Source of the DNA: Chitinophaga rupis
Lineage (GTDB): Bacteria > Bacteroidota > Bacteroidia > Chitinophagales > Chitinophagaceae
NCBI RefSeq assembly: GCF_900109685.1
Contig: NZ_FOBB01000012.1
Coordinates: forward strand, 186,001-250,000
Direction of reading: 5' to 3'
Length of the DNA: 64,000 nt
The notes under the pieces are model-generated. The model was not told the DNA's origin. It saw only the letters and a list, made by a program, of their open reading frames with translations, and did no database searches. Made by a program: the position numbers and the translations under genes. Of the stretch, positions 45,130 through 55,400 are shown piece after piece (within the stretch, counting starts at the first letter, position 1; every line of letters begins with the position of its first letter).

Positions 45130-45179
45130 TTGTCAATGTTTTTGAATGGTTACTCCGTTAGAGCGGAGGTTTGACAGAA

Positions 45180-45623
<444 letters not shown>

Positions 45624-46086
45624 AAATGTGTGTTTTAATTTGGTGAAAACGTCCCGCGCAGGGCGGAACTCCCAAACTAAAAGGTGTTAAAATCTAACTG
45701 ATTAATTAAATTTTGCCTTTTAAAGGGGATGCAAAGGTAGCTAATATAATTATTATGGCAAAAAGTTTTTGAAGTTGGGCACTCTTTTTGCTTAGGATAT
45801 AAATTTTTTACAATTCTATTGCAATTCTCCACTTTTCGCCTCCCCTGGAATTTATTTTTTGTCTCCGTTATAGCTAACAAACCGGCTGCAAAAATACAAA
45901 ATATTTCCCGGTTTTATACTGGCCTTCAGGTCCCCCTCCCCCGAAACAATTTCTTCATTAATGATCATTGTCCCGGATCACTCTCCTCCCACGGACTACT
46001 CCGTATTAATTATTAATCATTAATTCCCCGCCCGTCCTCCGGTCACCCTGTTGATTTTCAGTATCTTTAATATAAATACCACCTTT
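45624..46086. other. Leader and spacer upstream of rplK
   Basis: 463 bases between the divergent rplK and DUF1579 pseudogene. On the right it carries the -7-like TATCTTTA near 46062 for the DUF1579 gene, on the left the rplK promoter at 45732-45764 and a leader of about 100 bases which contains ATTAATTAAATTTTG and may be a target for L1 or L10 regulation. 46000-46030 has TTAATTATTAATCATTAATT units. No gene seen. Confidence 0.55.
45732..45764 (-). promoter_or_regulatory. Promoter of the rplK-rplA-rplJ-rplL-rpoB-rpoC operon
   Basis: On the minus strand TTTTTG (plus 45759-45764) is followed after 19 bases by TACCTTTG (plus 45732-45739), a full match to the Bacteroidota -33/-7 arrangement TTG-N19-TAnnTTTG. 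It lies 109 bases upstream of the rplK start. This is the best promoter match in the window. Confidence 0.75.
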
Positions 46087-46661
46087 ATGAAATGTCTATT
46101 GTTAACAGCCACCCTGCTGGTCCTGCTGCTACACCATCCCGCGCAGGCACAATCCGCAGATCAACAGGCTGCCCAAAAAGCATGGATGGATTATATGACC
46201 CCTACTGCTATGCATCAGATGCTGGCCAAATCAGACGGTGAATGGACCTTTACCATGAACTCCTGGATGGACCCCAATGCCGAACCCATGAAAAGCACCG
46301 GCAATGCAACCTACCACATGATCCTTGCGGCCGCTACCAGGAAATGCGCTGCACCGGCACCGTAATGAACATGCCTTTTGAAGGTATGGGCACCACCGGG
46401 TACGACAATGCCAAGAAGATCTTTGTGAGCTCCTGGGTTGATAATATGGGCACCGGCATGATGTACATGGAAGGCAAGTGGGACGAAGCCTCCAAAGCCG
46501 TTCACTTTACCGGCAAAATGTTAGACCCTACTACCGGTAAGGATTGTGATGTGAAAGAAATTTATAAGTGGGTAGATGACAATACCCAGCAAATGGAAAT
46601 GTACACCGTAGTAAATGGTAAAGAAGTGAAGAACATGGAAATTACCTTTACACGGAAGTAG
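46087..46661 (+). pseudogene. DUF1579 family protein interrupted by a one-base frameshift
   Basis: A signal peptide (MKCLLLTATLLVLLLHHPAQ, from the ATG at 46087) and the DUF1579 opening KSDGEWTFTMNSWMDP read in one frame to about 46325. The protein continues in another frame from about 46328 with MRCTGTVMNMPFEGMGTTGY and IFVSSWVDNMGTGMMYMEGK, also family-typical. At the junction the family expects ILGGRYQEM, and the bases CTTGCGGCCGC would fit if one G were added. So one base is missing near 46326-46328, whether by mutation or sequencing error. If intact, the protein would be about 190 residues and secreted, of unknown function. The later frame is intact to its stop at 46661. Confidence 0.8.
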
Positions 46662-46686
46662 CTAAAAGTTTTAAAATGTAAAAGTT

Positions 46687-46715
46687 AAATGCAGCGGCCG
46701 TTAACCGCTGCATTT
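46687..46715. terminator. Bidirectional terminator between DUF1579 gene and the membrane protein
   Basis: AAATGCAGCGG (46687-46697) pairs perfectly with CCGCTGCATTT (46705-46715) around a CCGTTAA loop; TTCATTATTCATTTTTT follows on the plus strand. It separates the convergent DUF1579 and membrane-protein genes. Confidence 0.8.
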
Positions 46716-46718
46716 TCA

Positions 46719-49700
46719 TTATTCATTTTTTAGCGGCGGCGGCGTGGCCCTGAAGCTGCTCAGCACTTTCGGCAGCAGGGGCAGTAAAGTGCTGAGGGTG
46801 GTTAACAGCACCAGCAGCTTCTTGGAAATATCTTCCTGCGTAGTAAAAATAAATAGTCCCACCAGCGCTACTATCACCAGCAAAGGCGTACGGATGGATT
46901 CCCACAGGCTGCGGGCATTATACTGCTTACGCAGTTCTACCGATTCTGCTGTATGGCGCTGCTCCAGCAGGAACTGCCGGAACACCGGGTCCCGGATCAC
47001 GATCAGGCCATTATAAATACCCAGGGCGCCTTCTGCTCCCAGCAGGGTGCTGATCTCCATCGCATTTTTATAGTTCACCAGCCCGTCTGCCGCCAGGTCC
47101 AGCAAAATGATCTTCTGGCTGCCGGAAAGCCGGTTCCACTTGCTTTTGAAAAACACGGCCCGCTGGTATTGCTGCTGTATCATGGCTTTGGTTTCCTCAT
47201 CCGTAAAGGGCAGCGTGTTTTTTTCCAATGTCTTATCCGGCTCAGCATCCCGGAAAATGCGTACAAAATCCAGCAGGAAAATGCGCGACACTGCGCTGCG
47301 GATCAAAAAAAAGATGCCCCCCAATAGCAGCAGTACCGGCAGTAACAGCATAGTAATATGCTGCCAGCCACTGAGGAACAGGTAACGTACCGGCGGCCGC
47401 GTAATGATCTGTATGGCCTGCACCTTATCCGGGTAGTTACCAGGGGCCATCCGGTAATGCAGCGCCAGCCCGCCCTTTTGCTGATCCCAGTACCAGGCCC
47501 CGTCTGCCGCCTGTTGCAGTAACGGCAAACTGGAAGGGTCCTCTTCATTATTCATATTTATCTGCCCTGACAGACTGCTGTAATACAGCTCCGGTACGTT
47601 CCGGGTATTAGCGGGCAGCTGGTCCCAGGGTTTTACCGGCATAATATGATCCCGGCCCGTGCTGTAAATACCCTGCTGCCAGCACCAGTGGGTGTAATAA
47701 CCTTTTATAGGCGCCCCCGTATTGCGGAAGTTCTTTACCAGCCCTAACAAAGCCGGCCTGCGTTTTTCCAGGCAACGGGCCATGCACAGCTGCTGTCTTT
47801 TCACCGACTGTACAATTTCCCGGTTATGCGCATACCAGGTGAACACGGCCATGGGCATTACCCCCAGGCACAATGCCAGCAGTAATACAAACCAGCTGTA
47901 ATGCATTAACGATACCGGCAGTTGCGGCGCAGCGGCTGTAGCTTCATTAGCCTGCGGCCAGCCCCACATGATAACCAGTATCAGCAGCAGCACACTCTGG
48001 AACAGCCAGAAGGCAGCCCCTCCCCCGCTTTGCCCAATGGCCAGCAGCCAGTATACAAACACACTGTAGCCCAGCATCAACAGCAGGTAAGCGGCTATTT
48101 TCCAGGAGTGGCTCCGGCGCCCGGGTTGCGAACAGGAATGGTAGGCATACAGCAGTATGAGGATATTTAGCGGCGAAATGAGGCCCAGCGCAAAGGTTAC
48201 ATAATCATCAAACCACTTCCCAAACACACCGCAGGTAAGCAGCACCACCAGGTAAAGCGCCAGGAACCATAAACCTTTGCGGTATATGGCATCATCTGCC
48301 TCCCGGGGAATGATCCAGGTGAAACGCGCCGCCAGCGGATCGCGGTACAGCAGCGAACGTTTGGAAAACCCATGGTGCAGCAGCAGCCAGCCGCACACCA
48401 GCAGAAAAGTAAAGAACGTGCACACCAGGGAAAACAGCAGTATGCGCAGGTTAACCGGCGTTATATAACCATTATTATAAAACGTAAGCAGGTAAAAGGA
48501 ACGGCCTGCTACCGGGTGCATAACCAGGCGTTGCGACAGCGGATGTATATATAAGGAGTGGGTTTTGCCATAACAGTGCACATTGTTCAAAGTAGTATCC
48601 TGCCGGCTGTTAATGGCATCGTGTAAAGACCCTGCTTCAGCGGCTTCGTCAAAAAAGTTCTCTTTCAGGTTGCGGTCTGCTTCTGAATGAATGTATACCT
48701 TGCCCTTACTATCAATAATACAAAAGCCATAGCCCGGCGGCATTACGGTATTTAATAAGGAATACATGCGAGCTGAAAGAGACACCAGCGCCATAGAATC
48801 TATCCGGCTGCTTTCTACCAGGTTAATTACAAAATCGCCCCCGGACCAGCTATACACGGGATCCATCAGGGAAATGCCGGTATCTGCTCCATTGCCGGCC
48901 TGCTGCGCAAAAAAGCGGTAATAGTCCCTTTCCTTTACGCTGATAAGGTACAGGCTGGAGGTATCTGGCAGCTGTACGCGAAAACGCTGCATGCCCGTTC
49001 TGCTCACCCAGTTAATACGCTCAAAATTATAATAGGGCTTTCCGGATGGCGGCGTGAGTGGAATTGCGTAACGTGACTTTTTACTTCTTACCTGCACCAC
49101 CAGTTTATTGGTTGTTCGTATACTATCGTTGTGCTGCAGCACACGCAGAAAAGAAGTGTCAAAGAAGCGCATTTGCTGCCGCATTTGCTGCACCTCTCCT
49201 GTCATACTCTGCTCAATCTGGCCGGAGAGGGTTCTTAACCCGATATTGGCCGTCATATATCCCCTGGCCAGCAGCAATACCTGTATCACGATCATGGTGA
49301 TCACCGTAATCCCGCCGAAGATAGCCAGCGCCAGGTTTACCAGGTCGCTGAACTTTACCTGCTCATAAGCTCCCATCAGGTATATTTTCAAAAAGGGCAG
49401 GCTAATAATGATGAGCAGCAGCACAATAATAAGCGGGTACACCAGGTACACCGGAATGCTGCCCAGGCGCTGGCGGTAGTCTGTGTTCTTTATTAACCCG
49501 CCTAGCACCAGGCGCTCCTGCCCCATCACAAACGGGAAGCAGAACAGCTTGTAGGAAATGCCCTGTATGCTGATATCTATGATCTGTGAAAAGGTAGTGC
49601 CACGGTAATGCATCAGCAAACTATCCGGCTGCACCTGGTTATCCAGCCCCAGGCGCTCATCATAATACACCATGGTGCCGGGGCCATGATCCAGCTTTAT

Positions 49701-50183
49701 CAGCAGGTAAGAGGTGAACAGCTCATGCCGGTAGTCAATAATGGGCTGTATCAGTTTTTCCACCGGTAGTACCAGTTTTATTGCATCCTGCTTTTTAGGG
49801 ATAATGTGGTATTCCAGCAGGCTGCCTTTAATGTAAGTGCCGGCCCGTGTGGTATCCGCGTTCCGGCTAAAGCTGGCTTTTACCTGTTCCGGTAAGGCCT
49901 CCAGCGCCTTTTTCATGGCGGCGGAATCCTCTTTTGTCCTGGCATCGCGGAACTCACCGTTCACCAGGTTGGTGTAAAGTTTCAGCAGGTCGCTGTTGCG
50001 GGCTTTCATGTTCGCAGAAATACCGCTCAACACCTGGAAGGCGTACTGGTGCAGTCTTTGCCGGTTACCCGGAATGTAATAGAAATAGTAGGTGGCAAAG
50101 GCGGTGCCCAGCACAAATAATATAACGATCACAATAAAGGTATTGCGCCGCTGGGGTAACAGCGATTTTAACGGGGCGGCCAT
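46719..50183 (-). CDS. Large multi-pass membrane protein with Cache-like ectodomains and winged-helix-like cytoplasmic part
   Basis: 1154 residues, family not recognised. An N-terminal span (about 15-35) precedes an ectodomain to about 240, two spans follow (about 245-310), and a second ectodomain (about 315-580) contains GYGFCIIDSKGKVYIHSEAD, a pattern like dCache sensor domains. Six or seven more spans lie at about 585-790, then a third outside segment and a span near 915-940. The cytoplasmic part (about 950-1090) has SKWNRLSGSQKIILLDLAAD then GLVNYKNAMEISTLLGAEGA, resembling the winged-helix seen at the C-end of some NTPases. Two spans end the chain. It lies 156 bases after the 128-residue gene on the minus strand, downstream of the toxin unit; a sensor, export or immunity role is inferred only from place. 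Confidence 0.75.
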   Translation of the reverse strand: MAAPLKSLLPQRRNTFIVIVILFVLGTAFATYYFYYIPGNRQRLHQYAFQVLSGISANMKARNSDLLKLYTNLVNGEFRDARTKEDSAAMKKALEALPEQVKASFSRNADTTRAGTYIKGSLLEYHIIPKKQDAIKLVLPVEKLIQPIIDYRHELFTSYLLIKLDHGPGTMVYYDERLGLDNQVQPDSLLMHYRGTTFSQIIDISIQGISYKLFCFPFVMGQERLVLGGLIKNTDYRQRLGSIPVYLVYPLIIVLLLIIISLPFLKIYLMGAYEQVKFSDLVNLALAIFGGITVITMIVIQVLLLARGYMTANIGLRTLSGQIEQSMTGEVQQMRQQMRFFDTSFLRVLQHNDSIRTTNKLVVQVRSKKSRYAIPLTPPSGKPYYNFERINWVSRTGMQRFRVQLPDTSSLYLISVKERDYYRFFAQQAGNGADTGISLMDPVYSWSGGDFVINLVESSRIDSMALVSLSARMYSLLNTVMPPGYGFCIIDSKGKVYIHSEADRNLKENFFDEAAEAGSLHDAINSRQDTTLNNVHCYGKTHSLYIHPLSQRLVMHPVAGRSFYLLTFYNNGYITPVNLRILLFSLVCTFFTFLLVCGWLLLHHGFSKRSLLYRDPLAARFTWIIPREADDAIYRKGLWFLALYLVVLLTCGVFGKWFDDYVTFALGLISPLNILILLYAYHSCSQPGRRSHSWKIAAYLLLMLGYSVFVYWLLAIGQSGGGAAFWLFQSVLLLILVIMWGWPQANEATAAAPQLPVSLMHYSWFVLLLALCLGVMPMAVFTWYAHNREIVQSVKRQQLCMARCLEKRRPALLGLVKNFRNTGAPIKGYYTHWCWQQGIYSTGRDHIMPVKPWDQLPANTRNVPELYYSSLSGQINMNNEEDPSSLPLLQQAADGAWYWDQQKGGLALHYRMAPGNYPDKVQAIQIITRPPVRYLFLSGWQHITMLLLPVLLLLGGIFFLIRSAVSRIFLLDFVRIFRDAEPDKTLEKNTLPFTDEETKAMIQQQYQRAVFFKSKWNRLSGSQKIILLDLAADGLVNYKNAMEISTLLGAEGALGIYNGLIVIRDPVFRQFLLEQRHTAESVELRKQYNARSLWESIRTPLLVIVALVGLFIFTTQEDISKKLLVLLTTLSTLLPLLPKVLSSFRATPPPLKNE

Positions 50184-50339
50184 ATGTGACAGAATTTTTG
50201 GGGTTATGAATGTCCTTGGCTACGCTCTAAAAGTTGATATAACTGGTATAAAGATATGGTTTTTTGATGAGAGGTGTATCAGTACGCTGTTTGGGGTTGT
50301 TTCTCCGTATTGTTTCTCCGCGATGAATTATTCTTATTA

Positions 50340-50726
50340 TTAATTAGTTTTAATCAATAGCTCACCGGAAAAAAACTTTTTCTGTAACTCCAGTAATTCT
50401 GTCTTCCTTGTATTTACAAGTTCTTCATACTCTTTGGTAGTATTATTAAAAAAGTCGGGGTGAGAAATAGTACCCACCAGGTGATTTAATTGAGAAGTAA
50501 AGAACAGCATCACTGGTACCGGCATCAGGTCCGTATCCTTATAATCATCAATCACAGCCAGTAGCAGGGTTATAAATCGATGGTATTCATCATCATCCCA
50601 TTCCCCTTCCATTCTTACTTTGTAAGAAAATTCATCTTCTGATCCCACATATTCAACATATTGTTTTAATGATTCTTTCATATTCATATACATGGTATGC
50701 GTTTCATTCGCCTTAGAAGTTACCAT
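50340..50726 (-). CDS. Hypothetical protein in toxin island (128 aa)
   Basis: Soluble 128-residue acidic protein, not recognised. It has an acidic WDDDEYHRFITLLLAVIDDY segment and a helical C-terminus (EYEELVNTRKTELLELQKKF), like many immunity proteins in composition, but no named family can be given. It starts eight bases after the stop of the 377-residue gene and follows it in an operon. Confidence 0.65.
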   Translation of the reverse strand: MVTSKANETHTMYMNMKESLKQYVEYVGSEDEFSYKVRMEGEWDDDEYHRFITLLLAVIDDYKDTDLMPVPVMLFFTSQLNHLVGTISHPDFFNNTTKEYEELVNTRKTELLELQKKFFSGELLIKTN

Positions 50727-50734
50727 TCGCGATT

Positions 50735-51868
50735 TTATGACTTCGTTACGTTGTCTTTCATTTTTTTCAACCGTTCAGTCCAGAAACCATGCGGTAATAA
50801 TGTATCCCTTCCAGACTGCACAAGCTGCAGTTTGGCTTCTCCATTATAAAAAGGATGCGAGAAAAGAATAGCAATCATTTTTAATTGTACACGGGGTTTG
50901 CCTGCAAAAAATGTGATCAGGCCTTCCAGCTCTGCCGGCTGCCGGAGCATATAAAAAACATACAGGTCTATAAAAAACTCTACCAGATACTTCTTTTTGG
51001 GGAACAACCTGGAAGGCCGGTCAAAATAGCTCTCAATCGCATCATTTTTAGTAGCCCCATAATATACGGATGCCTGAAGCTTTGCGTCGTTATCCCAGCT
51101 CTTTACAATATACTGGTCTATATTTTCCTCCAGCAGGCGGAAGAATTTTTTCTGGTCATGCTGATAAAGGTCAAAGAAAAGGGCAGGTGTTGTAAAAATC
51201 CTTGCCAGTAGATCTTTGTTTTTCCCCATATCCAGAAAAGATATGCAGGGGCTTGGATATAATATGCTTTGCAGTAAGGATAACACAATATCCCGGCTAA
51301 GGGACAAGGATTGTTCTGTAAATCTGCTCAAAGAGGGGAAATGACTTTTTTTATTAAAGATGGCTTCAAAAAGTATTTTTATCTGTTGATGAAGATCAAT
51401 CTGTTCGCCTTTGTATGCAAAACCTTTACTATTTAGAACAAATGATCTTAGAAGATCTTCTTTACAGGGGTGAAAAAATAAAAAGAACCGGAATAGATCT
51501 GTTCTGTATAACTCCTGCTCATTTGGCAGATGCAACATCATGTTCTTAAAACAGAATAGTTTCAACCTGCGGTTAATAGCTGAAGGTTTTTTACTGTAAC
51601 TAAGCGTATTCAGCACTATTTCTGTTAAAAACAGGTAATCACTATAGGCCTGGTCATGGCTGAAGCCTGCCAGTTCATCATATAATTCAGCCGATATAAA
51701 ATCGTCAATAGCAGTATCTTCATAATAGCAGGAAAAAATCCCCTTTTGTTTTTTATTAACTAGCAGGCCGGCTTCCATTGGCTCTTCATGACCGATAGCG
51801 CGTAGATCTCTAAACGAAAGTAATGTGTTGATGTCCGGCCAATTATTACTGCTCAAACTCATCTCCAA
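50735..51868 (-). CDS. Hypothetical protein in toxin island (377 aa)
   Basis: Soluble 377-residue protein rich in Phe, Leu and Lys, probably all-helical, with no signal peptide or membrane span. No family recognised. Its start is ATG at 51868 (a second ATG two codons on). It lies 60 bases after the CPCC gene on the same strand. The base composition is more AT-rich than that of the flanking ribosomal genes, as for the 128- and 157-residue genes, which fits recent acquisition. Possibly a second immunity or an adaptor protein, inferred from position. Confidence 0.65.
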   Translation of the reverse strand: MEMSLSSNNWPDINTLLSFRDLRAIGHEEPMEAGLLVNKKQKGIFSCYYEDTAIDDFISAELYDELAGFSHDQAYSDYLFLTEIVLNTLSYSKKPSAINRRLKLFCFKNMMLHLPNEQELYRTDLFRFFLFFHPCKEDLLRSFVLNSKGFAYKGEQIDLHQQIKILFEAIFNKKSHFPSLSRFTEQSLSLSRDIVLSLLQSILYPSPCISFLDMGKNKDLLARIFTTPALFFDLYQHDQKKFFRLLEENIDQYIVKSWDNDAKLQASVYYGATKNDAIESYFDRPSRLFPKKKYLVEFFIDLYVFYMLRQPAELEGLITFFAGKPRVQLKMIAILFSHPFYNGEAKLQLVQSGRDTLLPHGFWTERLKKMKDNVTKS

Positions 51869-51928
51869 TAAAATATTTTCTGCATACAGAACCTGGGAAT
51901 ATTTGACATATTACTTCCAGAGGGGTAC

Positions 51929-52402
51929 TCATTCAAGGAAAGCCCGGTAGCGCTTTTCATCAGGGTGCGCGTTCCTTTTCTCACTGAATATTTTTAAAGC
52001 TTCGCTAAGTGTTTTCCTGTTTGCGCTGCTGTAGCTGTCAGGTTCGCGATTGCCATCATCTTCCCATTTGCACACCCGGCAGATCTCATACTCGCCTTTT
52101 GTTTTAAGTGTTTTAAATCCACAGCAGGGACATTTATACAATTCTTCCTCTAAGCCCTCCACTTGTACTGTGATCCCGGTCAGATCAAATATTTCCTGTG
52201 AAAGAAAATCATTTTTTACGCCAATGTTTATTTCATTATAATAGGCTAAGACCTGTTCATTATAAGCTGCAGAAGCAGCATTACTTTCATCAAGATCTTC
52301 TACCATATCCAATAGAACATTTTCCCGCTCTTCATCCGTTAGCTTTATCAGGTAATGGAGTGATAAGAGCGTTAATGCTTCTTTTCTGTTTAATATAACC
52401 AT
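51929..52402 (-). CDS. CPCC family cysteine-rich protein, probable immunity protein of the RHS toxin
   Basis: 157 residues. A helical N-terminus (LSLHYLIKLTDEERENVLLD) is followed by the CPCC domain at about 88-125: LYKCPCCGFKTLKTKGEYEI then CRVCKWEDDGNREPDSYSSA. The family motif is normally CPxCxWEDDG; here the second part reads CRVCKWEDDG, still with all four Cys for a zinc site. The family (PF14206) is found next to polymorphic toxins and is taken to give immunity; that fits the 18-base gap after the RHS gene. It ends with TLSEALKIFSEK and a short tail. Confidence 0.85.
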   Translation of the reverse strand: MVILNRKEALTLLSLHYLIKLTDEERENVLLDMVEDLDESNAASAAYNEQVLAYYNEINIGVKNDFLSQEIFDLTGITVQVEGLEEELYKCPCCGFKTLKTKGEYEICRVCKWEDDGNREPDSYSSANRKTLSEALKIFSEKRNAHPDEKRYRAFLE

Positions 52403-52420
52403 GGCTATTGTTTTTTATTA

Positions 52421-55400
52421 TCATGGACATCCACCGCCGCCTATTTCTCCTGCTAATTTTTTGGCGTCTTCAAATGCATCTGCACTACGTCCGTCATCAA
52501 TATAATAGGTTCGTATTTCCTTTTGCTTTATATGCCCTACAAAAACTTCACCCGATGCAGGATCATGTTTGATCACAAAATTCCCTACCTGCTCTTCCTT
52601 CAGATGGTCGCCGGTTGCTGCTCCAAAGGCTTTGGCTCTTTTTAAGTATTCCGCTTGTGTAATATCACCAAATTCCTGCTGATCAATAACATGTTTTTGG
52701 AAGTGTTCTGCCAATTGCCCTTTAGAAAATCCTTTCCATTTTACAGCACTGGAAATAGCGCCATTCAATCCAAAAGGATCTATCCAGCTTATGGTATCAG
52801 GTACATACCCATAGAGTATAATACCTCCCTTCAACCCGATAGGGTCTTTGCTTATATACACTCCTTCTTCCGGGCTATAATACCGGAACCGGTTATAATA
52901 CAAACCTGTTTCCACATCCTCATACTGACCGGGATAGCGGAAAGGTATCAATGTACGGTCGCCTGCTAACTTACGTACCTTACCATAAATATCCAACTCA
53001 CAAGTCCATACCTGTTCACCAGCCTCATTATATGCTTCACAGGGCGTTCCAAGATGATCCTTTATAATAGAATATTGCTGTCCATTAATGATCTTAGCCG
53101 CCGGAGCAAAAGAACCTTCTTCAAACACCCAGGTGGTAAGCGTTTCAGCTGGCACTGGTTCCGGGTGGCTTTGTTGTATATCTCCCAGCTCGTCAATGGT
53201 AATAACAGGTTTTTCTTTTACCGGATAATACCATTCATGCAAGGGTACATTTCCATCCCAGACAAAACGGGTAATCTGGTCGCTGTATTGTTTCTCAATA
53301 CGCCGGCCCAGGGGATCATAACGGAATGCTACCTGTTTACCATCCGGGCGCACTACTGTTTTTAAGGTACCATTGCCGTTCCATTCATATTCCCAGGTTG
53401 CATTTCCTGCCGGTGCAGCGGTTACTATTTTCTTAAGCAGGTTCCCTTCGTCATCATAAATGAAACGGGCATCCTGGGTTCCCAGTAGTTTCCCACCGGT
53501 ATCATATTTACGGTCCTTACGTTCCTGTGTTTTATACAAGTTGCCGGTTTTATCAGGCAGCCGGTAATCATATTCCCCATCCTCATACTGTGCCCAGGCC
53601 AGGTTATCAAATTCGTCATGCCCGAATTTTAGGGTGCCGTTGCTTACTCCGTTAATGATCTGTTTTAACCGCTGGTTAGGATCCCAGCGATAATGCCGGC
53701 GGCGGCTGATACGCTGCTCACTGCTTACCGTATGACTTTCCGGCATGCCAGCTTTGTCATAGGTCCAGCTGCTTTTAATACCACCTGGCAACGTACGTTC
53801 TATTTCTAATCCCAGCAGGTTGCGTTCAATATGAGCGGTCCAGGGATTGTGCAAGCCGGTAGCCTGTGCATTCATGCCGGTTATATCACCAATATCATTT
53901 CGTTGCAGCTTTATATGCGCCCCTAAGCTGCTTTGCAGTCCGCTACGGCGGCCATAAAGTGAGTAAGTGCTATTCACTATATAACCATTCTGCCATTCCT
54001 GTGTTACACGCCCCATAATGTCGCGCTGCAGTTTAAGGGTGGCATGTTCGTTAGCAGCTTCTGTTAGCAAACCAACACGGTCATAGCTATACGTTTCCCA
54101 GCTACCGTCACTATATTCAGCACGGGCCAGAAGTCCATTGAGGTCATATTCATATTCCGTCCAGCGTTTGCCTGGCCGTTGCACTTTAATGACTTTACCG
54201 GCGGCATCCCGCTCATACCGTCTTACCAGGCCATCGAAACCGGTTTCCTGAATAATATCGCCACGATCATTCCGGGAGAACCGATACATCTCACCATGCT
54301 CGTTTACTACACCGGTAAGTTGTTCCGCTTTATTATATACATAATGTACCCGGATGCCATTTTCTTCACGCATCTTCATACTGCCTAATGGAGTATAGTC
54401 AAAACGTACGTTATGATGCTTATCCTGCGCCTGCAATATTTCATCATATGCATTATACTGGAATTGAATATGGTTCCCATCCGGTAAATCAATTGCGGTT
54501 GGCCTTCCCAGGAGATCATATTTAAAATGCTGTTCCTGTTGCAGTGGGCTGCTGGTTTGTGTACAACGGCCTAGTGTATCATAGCTCCATGTAGAACGTC
54601 CACGATCTGGTAAGGTTAATGCAGCAAGATTATGATCTTCATCATAGGTCAGTAATGTTTGCCGCCCCTGCTCATCTTCCACCCTGCTTACCAAATTCTC
54701 CTTATTATACCTGAAGATCGTGATCGCCCCATCTGCCTCCGTGATCGTATGCAGCAATCCCTTATGCTCCTCCTTCTTATAATAAATATACGTCCGGCCT
54801 GCGCCTTGCGGGTCTGTAGCCAATACCAGCCGGTCTTCTGCATCATAGCTGAATGTATATGTGCTGCCGTCGGGCTGTATCATCCCTGTACGGTTCCCTC
54901 TTTCATCATACGTATACCCGGTAACGTTAGCTTCTTCATCTATCTCCCGGTATATCTCAAAGTCCTCTGTGTATTCAAAGAATTGCGAATTACCCAGCGG
55001 ATCCTTGATCTGTGTAACCACAAAATCCGGGGTATAGTAATAAGTAGTAGAGTGGCCTAAAGCGTTGGTAATAATGTTATATCCTTTTTCCGGGAAGTAT
55101 TCCAGCCAGCCTTCCAGCAAGCCACCATCGCCCCAGGTGTGCACGCAGCGGGCCTTTGCACCGGCGCGTTCATACTCCCAGTAAAAACTTTGGCCGTTAC
55201 GGTCGGTTTTAGCAATCATTAAATGATTGCGGTACTGGATACGGGTGGTTTGGTTCAGCGCATCGGTGATCTCTGACAGGTCGCCGGCTTCATTGTAAGC
55301 ATAACGGATCATAACCTGTTCAGCACCGCGATGTTTGGCTGTTACGCTGGTCATACGGCCTTCGGTGTCATTGCTCACATGCAGGTGACGGCCGGCGCTG

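Noticed and set aside
46719..50183. Calling the large membrane protein a type VI or type IX secretion component
   Set aside because: None of the known core-component motifs were recognisable, so only a descriptive call is given.
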